A stretch of DNA of 64,000 nt from Anaeromyxobacter dehalogenans 2CP-1 (GCF_000022145.1 NC_011891.1:2740001-2804000); one strand, 5' to 3'. Positions 17,856 through 29,128 are shown, numbered from the stretch's first letter. The notes: a model not told the origin generated them from the letters alone. Made by a program: numbers and translations.

Positions 17856-19185
17856 ATGGAGATGCCGATCGCCCAGGGCCCGGATCTTGCGAAGGATCGG
17901 GGCATGGGCACCCATGCGCAGCAGGAGCACCTGCGCCGCTCGAACCTGGCCGCGGCGGACGAGCGGTGGCGCCGGAGCCGGCCCGCGCTCGTGGTGGCCC
18001 TCTACGCCTCCTGGATCAGCTTCGTCGTGCTGCTCTGGTTCCAGGGCTACCCGCGCTGGCGCGTGCTCGCGCTCCTCGGCATCCTGGGGCTCGCGCTGGC
18101 GATGCACGCCGCGCGCGCGTGCGTCCGCGCGAACGGTCCCTTCTGCGCCGCGGTGACCGCCGCCGACATCCGCCTGCCGCTCGCCATGTCGCTCGCGGCC
18201 GTCGCGCTGACCGGGGGCCTGCACAGCCCGCTGCTCGTCGCCCTCCCCCCCACGGTCTCGGTGCTGGTGGTCCGCTGCGGCTGGAGGCGGGAGACCGCGG
18301 GAGCGCTCTGGGCCCTGGCCGCCGCCGGCCTGGTCATGCTGCTCGCGCCGGGCTGGATGGGGCCGCCGGTCCCGGAGCGCACGTTCGCGCTCGTCGCGCT
18401 GGTGGCGCTCGTCGGGACGGTGGCGGTCCACGCCGACTACGTGGTCATCCTCGGGGAGACGGTCGCCGACTCGGTCCGCGGGATGCTGCGGGCCCGCGAC
18501 GAGGTGGCGAGCCAGGCGCTCACCCGCGCCCGCGAGCTCGAGCTGATGAGCTCGCAGATCTCGCACGAGCTGAAGAACCCGCTCGGCGCCATCAAGGCGC
18601 TGGTCCAGATCAGCGCCCGCGGCTCCTCCGACGGCGACACGTGCGAGCGGCTCAAGGTGGTCTCGTCCGAGGTCGAGCGCATGCGCGAGATCCTCGACGG
18701 CTACCTGTCGTTCTCGCGGCCGCTCGAGTGCCTGCAGCGCGAGGACCTCTCGCTGGGCGAGCTCGCCGACGAGGTGCTCTCGGTGCTGCAGGGGCGCGCC
18801 GCGGCCGCCGGTGTCGGCCTGCACCGGCGCGGCGACGCGCGCGTCGAGGCCGACCCGCGCCGCCTCAAGGAGGCGCTGCTGAACCTGGTCGCGAACGCGG
18901 TGGAGGCGAGCCGCCGGGGCGACCGGGTCGAGGTGCTGGTCGCCGATCACGGCGGCACCGTCGAGGTGGCGGTCCGGGACACCGGCCGCGGCATGCCGCC
19001 GGCGGTGGTCGCGCGCCTGGGCACCCCGTTCTTCACCACCCGCGACCAGGGCACCGGGCTGGGCGTCCTGCTCGCCCGGCGCGCGTTCGTCCAGCACGGC
19101 GGCGCGCTCGAGTACGCGAGCGCGCCCGACGCGGGCACCACCGCTACCGGCACCCTTCCCCGGGTGCACCAGGAGGCCACCGAGA

Positions 19186-19211
<26 letters not shown>
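17856..19211 (+). CDS. Membrane sensor histidine kinase (NtrB/AtoS-like partner)
   Basis: A 451-residue kinase. About six hydrophobic segments lie between 43 and 200, with very short loops, so the signal is probably sensed in or at the membrane. The H-box SSQISHELKNPLGAIKAL has its histidine near 237, then an N-box ALLNLVANAVEAS and G-boxes DTGRGMPP and PFFTTRDQGTGLGVLLARR. The last 26 bases overlap the start of the sigma54-type regulator gene, so kinase and regulator are an obligate pair. Confidence 0.92.
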
Positions 19212-20532
<1,321 letters not shown>

Positions 20533-20550
20533 CCGGGGGCGGACCGGCTC

Positions 20551-20569
20551 GCGACCCTCGCGCGGTCGC
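20551..20569. terminator. Hairpin between convergent genes
   Basis: Six-base arms GCGACC and GGTCGC around a 7-base loop. It fills the 37-base gap between the response regulator and the universal stress protein gene. Confidence 0.4.
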
Positions 20570-21064
20570 CTAGGGGACCTCGGCGTACGCCGGATCCGTC
20601 GCGCCGCGCGCGGTCGCGGACGCCTCCTTGCTCCGCGCCACCACCACGGTGCAGGGCGCCTGGCGCACCACGCGCTCCGCCACCGAGCCGAGCACGAGGT
20701 GCTTGAGCCCGGTCCGCCCGTGCGTGCCCACCACCAGCAGGTCCACGCCCTCCTCCCGCGCGTGCTGCAGGAGCTCCACCGCCGGGCTGCCCGCGAGCAC
20801 CTTGCTGCGCACCGGGCGCCCCAGCCGGCGCTGCGCGTCGCCCCGCCAGGCCGCGATGTCGCGCTCGAGGTCCACCGCCACGAGCTCGAAGAGCGCCCGG
20901 GGCGGCACCAGCATCTCGGCCGCGGCGGCCACCGGCAGCTCGTGCACGTGCACCAGCTCCAGCTCCGCGTCGAACCGGCGCGCGAGGTCCGTCGCCTCGA
21001 TCATCGCGAGGCGGGACGCCTCCGAGAAGTCGACCGCGCAGCAGATCCTCGTCCGTTCCGCCAT
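20570..21064 (-). CDS. Universal stress protein (last of three in tandem)
   Basis: A 164-residue single-domain UspA-like protein. It begins MAERTRICCAVDFSEASR, and the nucleotide-binding signature near the C-terminus is intact: LLVVGTHGRTGLKHLVLGSV (G-x2-G-x9-G-S). It is therefore of the ATP-binding class. It follows two paralogues on the same strand with short gaps (25 bases to the next). Likely a cytosolic stress-response protein. Confidence 0.93.
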   Translation of the reverse strand: MAERTRICCAVDFSEASRLAMIEATDLARRFDAELELVHVHELPVAAAAEMLVPPRALFELVAVDLERDIAAWRGDAQRRLGRPVRSKVLAGSPAVELLQHAREEGVDLLVVGTHGRTGLKHLVLGSVAERVVRQAPCTVVVARSKEASATARGATDPAYAEVP

Positions 21065-21089
21065 CGTGCCACCTCCCCGCCTGGCGCCG

Positions 21090-21560
21090 TCAGACCGCGG
21101 CGGCCGCCTCGACGACCTCCGCGGACCCGTGCGCCACCAGCACCGGGCACGGCGCCTCGCGCACCACGCGCGCGGCCACCGCGCCGCCCACGGTGCGCCC
21201 GAGGCGCCGCCGCGGGTGCGCGCCGATCACCACCAGGTCGTATCCGCCCTCGCCGGCGGCCCGGAGGACCTCGGCCGCCGCCCCGCCGCTCACCAGCAGC
21301 GCCCGCACCGGTCTGCCCGCCAGGCCCTGCGCGACGCCGCGCCAGCGCTGCAGGTCGGCGCCCAGCCGCTGCGCCTGCGCCTCCAGCCGCGCGGGATCGA
21401 GCGCCGCGGCGCGCGCCGCCGCCCGCGGGAGCCGCTCGTGCACGTGGAGCAGCGCCAGCTCGGCACCGGTGCGGTGGGCCAGCTCCGCGGCCGCCGTCAC
21501 GGTCGCGCGCGACGCCTCGCTGAGATCGACGGCGCAGAGGATCCGGTGCCACGTCCGCAT
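21090..21560 (-). CDS. Universal stress protein with degraded nucleotide motif (middle copy)
   Basis: A 156-residue UspA-like protein starting MRTWHRILCAVDLSEASR. The nucleotide-binding signature is altered: VIGAHPRRRLGRTVGGAVAA replaces the GxxGxxxxxxxxxG(S/T) seen in both neighbours. It may bind nucleotide poorly or not at all. Middle of the three-gene array, 76 bases below the third copy. Confidence 0.9.
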   Translation of the reverse strand: MRTWHRILCAVDLSEASRATVTAAAELAHRTGAELALLHVHERLPRAAARAAALDPARLEAQAQRLGADLQRWRGVAQGLAGRPVRALLVSGGAAAEVLRAAGEGGYDLVVIGAHPRRRLGRTVGGAVAARVVREAPCPVLVAHGSAEVVEAAAAV

Positions 21561-21636
21561 GGCGCCTCCCCGGGCACGCGCCTGCGCGCCCTTCCCGGCC
21601 GTCCCGCCCGCGCCGGACGCGCGCGGGGCGCCGGGG

Positions 21637-22125
21637 TCAGTGGACCTGCGCGGCCTCGACGACGAGGTCCTGGTGCACCGCCTCGGCGCCGCCCCGCACC
21701 ACCAGCACCGGGCACGGCGCGCGGCGCGCCACCGCCTCGGCGACCGAGCCCAGCACGAGGCGGCGCAGGCCGCTCCGGCCGTGGGTCGCGACCACCAGGA
21801 GGTCCGTCGCGTGCGCGGCGGCGAAGCGGGAGATCTCGTCCTCCGGCTGCCCGGAGGCGACGTGCGTGGACACCGGCGCGCCGACGAGCCGCTCCGCGTC
21901 CGCGCGCCAGGCGGCGAGCGTCCCCGCCACCTCCTCGGCGATCATCGGCCCGAGGTCGCGGGCGGCGACCAGCATGTCCGTCGCCGCCGGCGGCGGCGAG
22001 ACGTACACGTGCAGCAGCGTCAGCTCCGCCCGCATGAGACGGGCCAGCTCGGCCGCCTCATGCATCGCGCGGCGCGACGGCTCCGAGAAATCGACTGCGC
22101 AGCAGATCTTCTTCCAGCCGGCCAT
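21637..22125 (-). CDS. Universal stress protein (first of three in tandem)
   Basis: A 162-residue UspA-like protein; the start at 22125 gives MAGWKKICCAVDFSEPSRR. The ATP-binding motif VVATHGRSGLRRLVLGSVAE is intact. It shares the CCAVDFSE N-terminus with the last copy, which suggests local duplication. The 179-base region above it (22126-22304) holds no recognisable gene and separates it from the LuxR-type regulator on the same strand. Confidence 0.92.
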   Translation of the reverse strand: MAGWKKICCAVDFSEPSRRAMHEAAELARLMRAELTLLHVYVSPPPAATDMLVAARDLGPMIAEEVAGTLAAWRADAERLVGAPVSTHVASGQPEDEISRFAAAHATDLLVVATHGRSGLRRLVLGSVAEAVARRAPCPVLVVRGGAEAVHQDLVVEAAQVH

Positions 22126-22304
22126 GGCGCACCTCCGGATCCCCCGGCGCTCGGCCCCGGTCTGCGGCGGGCGCCGGCTGGACCCATCCGATCGTACGCC
22201 CGCCGACCGGGCGGAGCGCACGTCCGTGGGGGGGGACCCGGAGGCGGGTGACCGCGGCGCGCGCAGCCCACGCGCGCGCCGGAGCACCCGTCCGCCGCGA
22301 CGGC

Positions 22305-22652
22305 TCAGCGGGCCGCGATGAGCGTCGGCGCGCTGGTGGCGGCCGCGTCCTGCGGCTGCGCGGGGACGATCGGGCGCGGCTCGATCCGCTCGCCGGCGGC
22401 GAGCATGCGGAGCGAGAGCGCCAGCAGCTCGGAGATCAGCTCACCGGAGCCCGGGACGTCGAGCTTGCGGTAGATGCGCTTGCGGCGGGCCCGGATGGTC
22501 TCGGGGGAGACGTTGGCGGCGGCTGCGGAGTCCTTGCACGCGAAACCCTGGGCCAGCCGGAGCACCTCCGCGCGCTCGGCGGGCGTCAGGCTGCGGCCCT
22601 CCAGGTACTTGGCGGTGAACGGCGTGAGGATCTCGACGTCGATGTGAGGCAT
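22305..22652 (-). CDS. Small LuxR-type helix-turn-helix regulator
   Basis: A 115-residue protein starting MPHIDVEILTPFTAKYLEG. A LuxR/GerE-like HTH spans about 22-80, with LTPAERAEVLRLAQGFA and SPETIRARRKRIYRKLDV. A Pro/Ala-rich C-terminal tail of about 30 residues follows. It has no receiver or ligand-binding domain. It is upstream of the three universal stress genes on the same strand and divergent from a ClC transporter; it may control either, but no operator is evident. Confidence 0.8.
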   Translation of the reverse strand: MPHIDVEILTPFTAKYLEGRSLTPAERAEVLRLAQGFACKDSAAAANVSPETIRARRKRIYRKLDVPGSGELISELLALSLRMLAAGERIEPRPIVPAQPQDAAATSAPTLIAAR

Positions 22653-22872
22653 GGGCTCTGCTTCCTTCTCCGGAACGTGTCCGGCCGTCTCGGCGCCGCC
22701 TGGTTCCCCGATCCACCCCTGGACCCCACCCCGGGCGGCCGCCCTGGTGAACGCCACGTTAGGCACCATCCAGCCGGGCGCCACGCCCCATATGGTACGT
22801 AGACAAGAAAGTTCGCGGGGTTGAGCAGCAGGCTCGCCCCCCGACCGGCCGCGAATAGAATGCCCGGCACGC

Positions 22873-24777
22873 ATGTCGGACCCCGGACCGGACGAACGAA
22901 GCCCCCTCACGGCCCGCGCGCTGCGCGCGGGCATGGCGTGGATGACGCCGCTGGGCGGCCCGCTCGACCTCCGGCTCCTGGGCCGGACGCTGCTGCACAC
23001 CGCGGTGCTGGGCTGCGTGGCCGGCCTGGTGGGCGCGGGCTTCTTCGCCGCGCTCGAGCTGGGGCAGCGCCTGCTGCTGGGCGGGCTCGCCGGGTACCTG
23101 CCGCTGCGCGCCGCGGGCGAGCTGGTGTTCGGGAGGGAGCCGGCCGGCCCGCTGCGCCCCTGGGTGCTGGTGCTGCTCCCCGCGCTCGGAGGGCTGGCGA
23201 GCGGCCTGGTCACCGCGAAGCTCGCGCCCGAGTGCGGGGGCGGCGGCGGCGACGCGACCATCGACGCGTACCACCTCCACGGTGCGCGCATGCGCGCGCG
23301 GGTGGCGCCGGTGAAGGCGCTCGCCTCGGTGCTGACGCTCGCCACCGGCGGCGCGGGCGGCCGCGAGGGGCCGACCATGCAGATCGGCGGCGCGCTCGGC
23401 GCGCTCACCGGACGGCTGCTGCCGACCAGCCCGCGCGAGCGGCGCATCCTGATGGTGGCCGGGGTGGCGGCCGGCATCTCGGCGGTGTTCCGGACGCCGC
23501 TCGGCGCCGCGCTGCTCGCGGTCGAGATGCTGTACCGCGACGACTTCGAGTCCGACGCGCTCGTCCCGGCCATCCTGGCGAGCGTGGTGGCGTACTCGCT
23601 GGTCGCGTCGATCTACGGCGAGGCCACGCTGTTCGGCCGCCTGCCGGCGTTCCCGTTCGTGCCGCGCCACCTCCCGCTGTACGCGCTGCTCTCGCTGCTC
23701 GTCTCGCTCGGCGCGGTCGCGTTCGCGGTGAGCCTGCGCACGGTGGCGCGGGGGTTCCGCCGGCTGCCCGGGCCCGCCTGGCTGCGGCCGGGGCTGGGCG
23801 GGCTGCTCATGGGCGGGTTCGCCACCGCCATCATCCTGCTGGTCGGCCACCTGTACGGCGCCGAGGACCGCGGCATCGGGCTCCTGGGCGGCGGCTACGG
23901 CGCGGTGCAGGCCGCCATCGCCGGCTCCCCGGGCATGCAGCCGGGCTGGTCGCTGGTGGTCCTCCTGCTCGGCCTCGCCGCCGCGAAGGTCGTGGCGGCC
24001 TCGCTCACCATCGGCTCGGGCGGCTCCGCCGGCGACTTCGCCCCGGCGCTCACCATCGGCGGCCTGCTCGGCGCCGCGTTCGGCCACGGGGCGGCGCTGG
24101 TCACCGGCGATCCGACGCTCCAGCCGGCCGCGTTCGTGCTGGTGGGCATGGGCACGCTCTACGGCGGGCTCGCGCACGTGCCGCTGTCGGCGCTGGTGCT
24201 GGTGTCCGAGCTGGCCGGCAGCTACGACCTGCTCGTCCCGATGATGCTCTCCATCGGCGTGGCGTACGTGGCGCTGCGGCGCTGGACGCTCTACCCGGCG
24301 CAGCCGCGCAACCAGCGCGAGTCGCCGGCGCACCCCGAGCTCCGCGCGCGCGACCTGCTCACCCGCATCACGGTCAGGGACGTGGCGGTGCCGGCCGAGG
24401 CGGGGCCGGCCGAGGCGGCGGCGCGGCTCGCCGACGGGCTGGCCGCCGCGGGGAAGACCTCGCGCCAGCGCGTGCTGCCGCTGCTCGGCCCCGCCGGCGC
24501 CTGGGCGGGCCTCGCCGACGTGGACGCGATCCGCGCGGCGGCCGCCGACCCGCACCTCGGCTGGGCGGTCCTCGCCGACGTGGCGGCGCGGTGGACGGCC
24601 GTCGCGCCCGAGACCTCCCTCGCGCGCGTGGGCGAGCTGCTGGTGGACAGCGGGCTGCGCCAGCTCCCGGTGCTCGAGGGCGGCCGGGTGACGGGCTACG
24701 TCGGCGAGGCGGAGATCGCGCGGGTGTTCCTGGCGGCGATCGCCGATCCGCCCGCGCAGCATCGCGCGGGCGCGTAG
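22873..24777 (+). CDS. ClC-type chloride channel/transporter with C-terminal CBS-like region
   Basis: A 634-residue membrane protein with about ten or more helices between 35 and 460. ClC signature motifs are visible: GGAGGREGPTMQIG (gating Glu), and GSGGSAGDFAPALTIGG. The C-terminal cytoplasmic region (about 480-630) looks like a pair of CBS domains, the second with QLPVLEGGRVTGYVGEAEI. It may be a Cl- channel or a Cl-/H+ exchanger; the conserved glutamate fits either. A second, different ClC gene is at 52916-54685. A TAGAAT at 22856-22861 lies just before the start. Confidence 0.92.
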   Translation: MSDPGPDERSPLTARALRAGMAWMTPLGGPLDLRLLGRTLLHTAVLGCVAGLVGAGFFAALELGQRLLLGGLAGYLPLRAAGELVFGREPAGPLRPWVLVLLPALGGLASGLVTAKLAPECGGGGGDATIDAYHLHGARMRARVAPVKALASVLTLATGGAGGREGPTMQIGGALGALTGRLLPTSPRERRILMVAGVAAGISAVFRTPLGAALLAVEMLYRDDFESDALVPAILASVVAYSLVASIYGEATLFGRLPAFPFVPRHLPLYALLSLLVSLGAVAFAVSLRTVARGFRRLPGPAWLRPGLGGLLMGGFATAIILLVGHLYGAEDRGIGLLGGGYGAVQAAIAGSPGMQPGWSLVVLLLGLAAAKVVAASLTIGSGGSAGDFAPALTIGGLLGAAFGHGAALVTGDPTLQPAAFVLVGMGTLYGGLAHVPLSALVLVSELAGSYDLLVPMMLSIGVAYVALRRWTLYPAQPRNQRESPAHPELRARDLLTRITVRDVAVPAEAGPAEAAARLADGLAAAGKTSRQRVLPLLGPAGAWAGLADVDAIRAAAADPHLGWAVLADVAARWTAVAPETSLARVGELLVDSGLRQLPVLEGGRVTGYVGEAEIARVFLAAIADPPAQHRAGA

Positions 24778-24911
24778 CGCCCGTCCGCCTACCCCCGTCT
24801 TGCGGCGCGCACCGGTCCGACGCCGGGCACATCCATGAGGATGGGTGCGAGGGCGGAGCGCACCGGCGCCGCGACGGCGGCCGCTGGGCCGCGCCGCCGT
24901 GGAGGTGCCGG

Positions 24912-26720
24912 GTGGCGCAGCGGCTGGAAGAGTACGCGATGGTCGGCGACGCGCAGAGCGCCGCGCTCGTGGCGCGCGACGGCTCGATCGACTGGCTGTG
25001 CTGGCCGCGCTTCGACTCCGACGCCTGCTTCGCGGCGCTGCTCGGCACCCCGGAGCACGGGCGCTTCTCGCTCCGCCCCACCGGCGAGCTCCGGTCCGTC
25101 CGCCGCGCCTACCGGCCCGGAACGCTGGTGCTCGACACCGAGCTGTCCACCTCGGACGGCGCGGTGCGGATCGTGGACTTCATGCCGCCGCGCGGCGCCG
25201 CGCCCGACCTGGTGCGCCTGGTCCAGGGGCTGCGCGGGCGGGTGGAGCTCGACCTCGAGCTCTCGCCGCGCTTCGGCTACGGCGCGCGCCGGCCCTGGAT
25301 CCGGGGCCGCGGACGCCACCTGTCGGCGAGCGCCGGTCCCGACACGCTGCACCTGCTCGGCGAGGTCCCGCTCCGCGCCGACCAGGGCACCATCCGCGCC
25401 CGCTTCGCGGTCTCCGCCGGCGAGGCGGCGCCGTTCGTGCTCACCTGGCACCCGTCCCACGAGCCGGCGCCCACCCCGCCGGATCCCGGCGCGGCGCTGG
25501 AGGAGACGGAGACGTGGTGGCGGCGCTGGTCCGGGCGCTGCACCGCGGGCGGCCGCTGGCACGCCCTGCTGGTGCACTCGCTGGTGGTGCTGAAGGCGCT
25601 CACGTACTCGCGCACCGGCGGGATCGTGGCCGCGCCCACCACCTCGCTGCCCGAGGCGCCCGGGGGCGTGCGCAACTGGGACTACCGGTTCTGCTGGCTC
25701 CGCGACGCCACCTTCACGCTCCTCGCGCTCATGGGCGCCGGGTACGTGGACGAGGCGCGCGCCTGGCGCGACTGGCTGCTCCGCGCCGTCGCGGGCCAGC
25801 CGGAGGACCTGCAGATCATGTACGGCATCGCCGGCGAGCGGCGGCTCACCGAGCTCGAGCTGCCGTGGCTCCCCGGCTACGAGGGCGCCCGGCCGGTGCG
25901 GATCGGCAACGCCGCCTCCTCGCAGCTCCAGCTCGACGTGTTCGGCGAGGTGCTGGACTGCCTGCACCAGGCGCACCTGTCCGGCCTGCCGTTCAGCGCC
26001 GACGGCTGGACCGTGCAGCGCGCGCTGCTCGACTGGCTCGAGTCGCACTGGAACGATCCGGACGAGGGCATCTGGGAGATCCGCGGGCCCCGCCGCGACT
26101 TCACGCACTCGAAGGTGATGGCCTGGGTGGCGGTGGACCGGGCGCTGCGCTCGGCGCGCGCCGGCCGGCTCGAGGGTCCGCTCGAGCGCTGGCGGGCGCT
26201 GCGGGCGCGCATCCACGCCGAGGTGTGCGCCCGCGGCTTCGACGCGGAGCGCGGCGCGTTCACGCAGGCGTTCGGATCGAAGGCGCTCGACGCGAGCCTG
26301 CTCCTCGTGCCGCAGGTGGGGTTCCTGCCGGCGACCGATCCGCGCGTGCGCGGCACCGTCGAGGCGATCGAGCGCGAGCTGACCGAGGGCGGCCTGGTGC
26401 ACCGCTACGACAGCCGCACCGGCGTGGACGGCCTGCCGCCCGGCGAGGGGGTGTTCCTGGCCTGCACGCTCTGGCTCTCCGACGCGCTCCGCATGATGGG
26501 CCGGCACGCCGACGCGGCCCGGTACTTCGAGCGCGTGGTGGGGCTCGCGAACGACGTCGGGCTGCTCGCGGAGCAGTGGGACCCGGTCCAGCGCCGGCTG
26601 GTGGGCAACTTCCCGCAGGCGTTCTCGCACGTCGCGCTGGTCAACGCCGCGCTGGGCCTGAGCAGCCCGGCGCCGCACCGCTCCGGGCGCTGCCCGGAGG
26701 GCGGCGACGACTGCGACTGA
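24912..26720 (+). CDS. GH15-family glycoside hydrolase (glucoamylase/trehalase type)
   Basis: A 602-residue cytosolic enzyme of family GH15, which hydrolyses alpha-glucosides from the non-reducing end and in bacteria includes trehalases. The N-terminal beta-sandwich begins YAMVGDAQSAALVARDGSID and WLCWPRFDSDACFAALLG. The (alpha/alpha)6 catalytic domain has GGVRNWDYRFCWLRDATFTL, QLDVFGEVLDCLHQAH and EGVFLACTLWLSDALR. There is no signal peptide. The GTG at 24912 is chosen because GGAGGTG sits five bases upstream. It converges on a trehalose-6-phosphate synthase, so trehalose is a reasonable substrate guess. Confidence 0.9.
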   Translation: MAQRLEEYAMVGDAQSAALVARDGSIDWLCWPRFDSDACFAALLGTPEHGRFSLRPTGELRSVRRAYRPGTLVLDTELSTSDGAVRIVDFMPPRGAAPDLVRLVQGLRGRVELDLELSPRFGYGARRPWIRGRGRHLSASAGPDTLHLLGEVPLRADQGTIRARFAVSAGEAAPFVLTWHPSHEPAPTPPDPGAALEETETWWRRWSGRCTAGGRWHALLVHSLVVLKALTYSRTGGIVAAPTTSLPEAPGGVRNWDYRFCWLRDATFTLLALMGAGYVDEARAWRDWLLRAVAGQPEDLQIMYGIAGERRLTELELPWLPGYEGARPVRIGNAASSQLQLDVFGEVLDCLHQAHLSGLPFSADGWTVQRALLDWLESHWNDPDEGIWEIRGPRRDFTHSKVMAWVAVDRALRSARAGRLEGPLERWRALRARIHAEVCARGFDAERGAFTQAFGSKALDASLLLVPQVGFLPATDPRVRGTVEAIERELTEGGLVHRYDSRTGVDGLPPGEGVFLACTLWLSDALRMMGRHADAARYFERVVGLANDVGLLAEQWDPVQRRLVGNFPQAFSHVALVNAALGLSSPAPHRSGRCPEGGDDCD

Positions 26721-26735
26721 CGCAGCGGCCCCGCG

Positions 26736-29009
26736 TCAGCGCCGGCCGCCGGCCTCGCCGGGCACGGTCCGGAACGGCACGGTGATGCGCCCGGAGACCC
26801 GGTCCCGCTTGCGCAGCCGCCCCGCGTCCACCAGCATGCGCCCCGCCCAGCGGTACACGTTGAACTCGGACACGAACGTCCGCAGCGCCCGCATCCGCTC
26901 CCGCTGCTCCTCGCGCGGCATGGCCAGCGCCGCCGCCAGGGCCGAGCTGGCCTCCTCGAGGTCGTACGGGTTCACCAGCAGCGCCTCGCCCAGCTCGCGC
27001 GAGGCGCCGGTGAACCGCGACAGCACCAGCACGCCCGCCTCGTCGTCGCGGGCCGCCACGAACTCCTTCGCCACCAGGTTCATGCCGTCGTGCAGCGACG
27101 ACACGTAGCAGAGGTCCGCGGCGCGGTAGTAGCGGAACACGGTGGGCGGCTCGTGGTGCTCGCGGAGCAGCACGATGGGCCGGTAGTCGCCCTCGCCGAA
27201 CCGCTCGTTCACCCGGCGCGCGACCTCCTCGACGTTGCGGTTCAGCTCCTGGTAGCGCGGGATGCGCGTGCGGCTGGGGGCGGCGAGCTGAGCGAACGTG
27301 AACCGGCCGCGGAACTGCGGGAAGCGCTCCAGCAGCCGCTCCACCGCCAGCAGCCGCTCCTCGATCCCCTTGGTGTAGTCGAGCCGGTCGATGCCGACGC
27401 CCAGCAGCGCGTCGGGCGCGAGGCCGAGGTCCGCGAACACGCGCTCGCGGCAGAGGGGCGCCGCCGGCGCGTCCGCCGCCCAGCGGGTGGGCCAGTCGAT
27501 GGAGATCGGGTACGCGCGGATCAGCGTCTCCTGGCCGCCCAGCACCACGCTCTGGCGCTCGCGGTCGAGCCGCGCCTCGAGGTAGCGGTCCACCGAGTCG
27601 AGGAAGTTGTTGCAGTGCGCCTGGACGTGGAACCCGAGGATGCTCGAGCCGAGCATGCCCTCCAGGATCTCCGGGCCCCACGGGCAGATCCCGAAGCGCT
27701 CGGAGTTGGGCCAGGGGATGTGCCAGAACGTGATGATGGTCGCGCGCGGCAGCCGCTCGCGGATCATCCGGGGCAGCAGCGCGAAGTGGTAGTCCTGCAC
27801 CAGCACCACCGGGTCCGGGCCGTTCGCCTCCTCGCACACCGCGTCGGCGAACTTGCGGTTCGCGTCGCGGTACGCGGCGAAGTCCCCGCCGCGGAAGGTG
27901 GGCCGGGTGTGCGCCACGTGGCACAGCGGCCACAGCCCCTCGTTCGAGAAGCCGTAGTAGTAGCCCTCCTCCTCGGCTGCGGTCAGCCACACGCGCCGCA
28001 GCGTGTAGGCGGGGTCGTCGGGCGGTACGCGCACGCGGGCGTGCCGGTCCACCACCTCGCGATCGGCGGCGCCGCTGCCGTGCGCGATCCAGGTCCCGCC
28101 GGTGGCTTGGACCACGGGCTCGAGCGCGGTGACGAGGCCGCTGGCCGGGTGCTGCACCCGGAGCACGCCGTCGCGTCGCTCGTGGATGTAGGGCTCGCGG
28201 TTCGCGACCACGATCACCTCGCTGCCGGGGAGGTGCCGGGCGAGCGCGTCGCGCAGGCGGGCCGGCGACCAGAGCCCCGCCCTGCCCTCCGACTGCTCCG
28301 ACGCGAGCTCCGACACCAGGGCGCGCACGTCGGACAGGAGCGGCTGGAACTCGCGCCGGGTGCGCGGCGGGGCCGAGGGGCCCGGCATCAGCCAGGTGGC
28401 CCGGAGCACCCGCTGCAGCTCCGCGCTCCACCCGCGCCACGAGAAGCGCGCCGCGAGCGTCGTCGCCACCGCCGCGGCGAGCGCCACGATCGCGAACGCG
28501 ACCGCCAGGAAGCCGCGCGTCTGCTCCTCGCGCGTCGCGACCCAGCTCATGTCGTGCACGAGCGCCACGAACCCGAGCGGCCCCTCCTCGTCCGCCAGCG
28601 GCACCGCGGTGAGGTGCACCCGCGTCTCCCCGTACGGCGCCTCGAACGCCGAGGTGACGGGCGCGGCCGCGCCCGCCGCCGCGTGCGCCCGGATCCGCCC
28701 GCAGTCGAACGGCTCCGGGTACTCGGACGTGCTCGCGACCAGCGCCCCCTCCGGATCGCAGGCCGCCGCGCCGAGCACCCGCTCGTCGCGCGCCACCTCG
28801 CCCAGGATACGGCGCACCCGCGCGCGCTCGCCCTTGCGGAGCGCGCGCTCGAGCCCGTCGCGGGCGCCGGAGACCGCCAGCTCGGCCCGCATGCGGGTGT
28901 CACGATCGAACCAGCGCCGGGCCGTGTGCTCGACGAGGACCGACGCCCCCCAGGCGATGGCGCCCAGGAGGAGCATCAGCGGGACGAGGACCTTCAGGAC
29001 CGCGCGCAT
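26736..29009 (-). CDS. Membrane-anchored trehalose-6-phosphate synthase (GT20)
   Basis: A 757-residue protein. Residues 1-190 form a membrane module: helix 1 (about 5-27), an extracytoplasmic loop of about 140 residues with two cysteines, and helix 2 (about 166-188). The GT20 catalytic domain follows from about 270, with VVANREPYIHERRDGVL, VQDYHFALLPRMIRERLP, ITFWHIPWPNSE and GVGIDRLDYTKGIEERL, and would transfer glucose from UDP-glucose to glucose-6-phosphate. The usual OtsA has no membrane part. No OtsB-type phosphatase domain is fused or nearby. It is the last gene of the gnd-zwf-pgl cluster (119-base gap after pgl). Confidence 0.9.
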   Translation of the reverse strand: MRAVLKVLVPLMLLLGAIAWGASVLVEHTARRWFDRDTRMRAELAVSGARDGLERALRKGERARVRRILGEVARDERVLGAAACDPEGALVASTSEYPEPFDCGRIRAHAAAGAAAPVTSAFEAPYGETRVHLTAVPLADEEGPLGFVALVHDMSWVATREEQTRGFLAVAFAIVALAAAVATTLAARFSWRGWSAELQRVLRATWLMPGPSAPPRTRREFQPLLSDVRALVSELASEQSEGRAGLWSPARLRDALARHLPGSEVIVVANREPYIHERRDGVLRVQHPASGLVTALEPVVQATGGTWIAHGSGAADREVVDRHARVRVPPDDPAYTLRRVWLTAAEEEGYYYGFSNEGLWPLCHVAHTRPTFRGGDFAAYRDANRKFADAVCEEANGPDPVVLVQDYHFALLPRMIRERLPRATIITFWHIPWPNSERFGICPWGPEILEGMLGSSILGFHVQAHCNNFLDSVDRYLEARLDRERQSVVLGGQETLIRAYPISIDWPTRWAADAPAAPLCRERVFADLGLAPDALLGVGIDRLDYTKGIEERLLAVERLLERFPQFRGRFTFAQLAAPSRTRIPRYQELNRNVEEVARRVNERFGEGDYRPIVLLREHHEPPTVFRYYRAADLCYVSSLHDGMNLVAKEFVAARDDEAGVLVLSRFTGASRELGEALLVNPYDLEEASSALAAALAMPREEQRERMRALRTFVSEFNVYRWAGRMLVDAGRLRKRDRVSGRITVPFRTVPGEAGGRR

Positions 29010-29128
29010 CGGAGCATCCTATGTCCGGTCGGTTGGCCCTCCAACCGCCTGCGGGGGACCCTGCGCCAGGAGGACGCACGGTCGTGGGGTCCCTCCGATG
29101 CCCGCCCGGAGGCCCACCGGGCGAGCGC

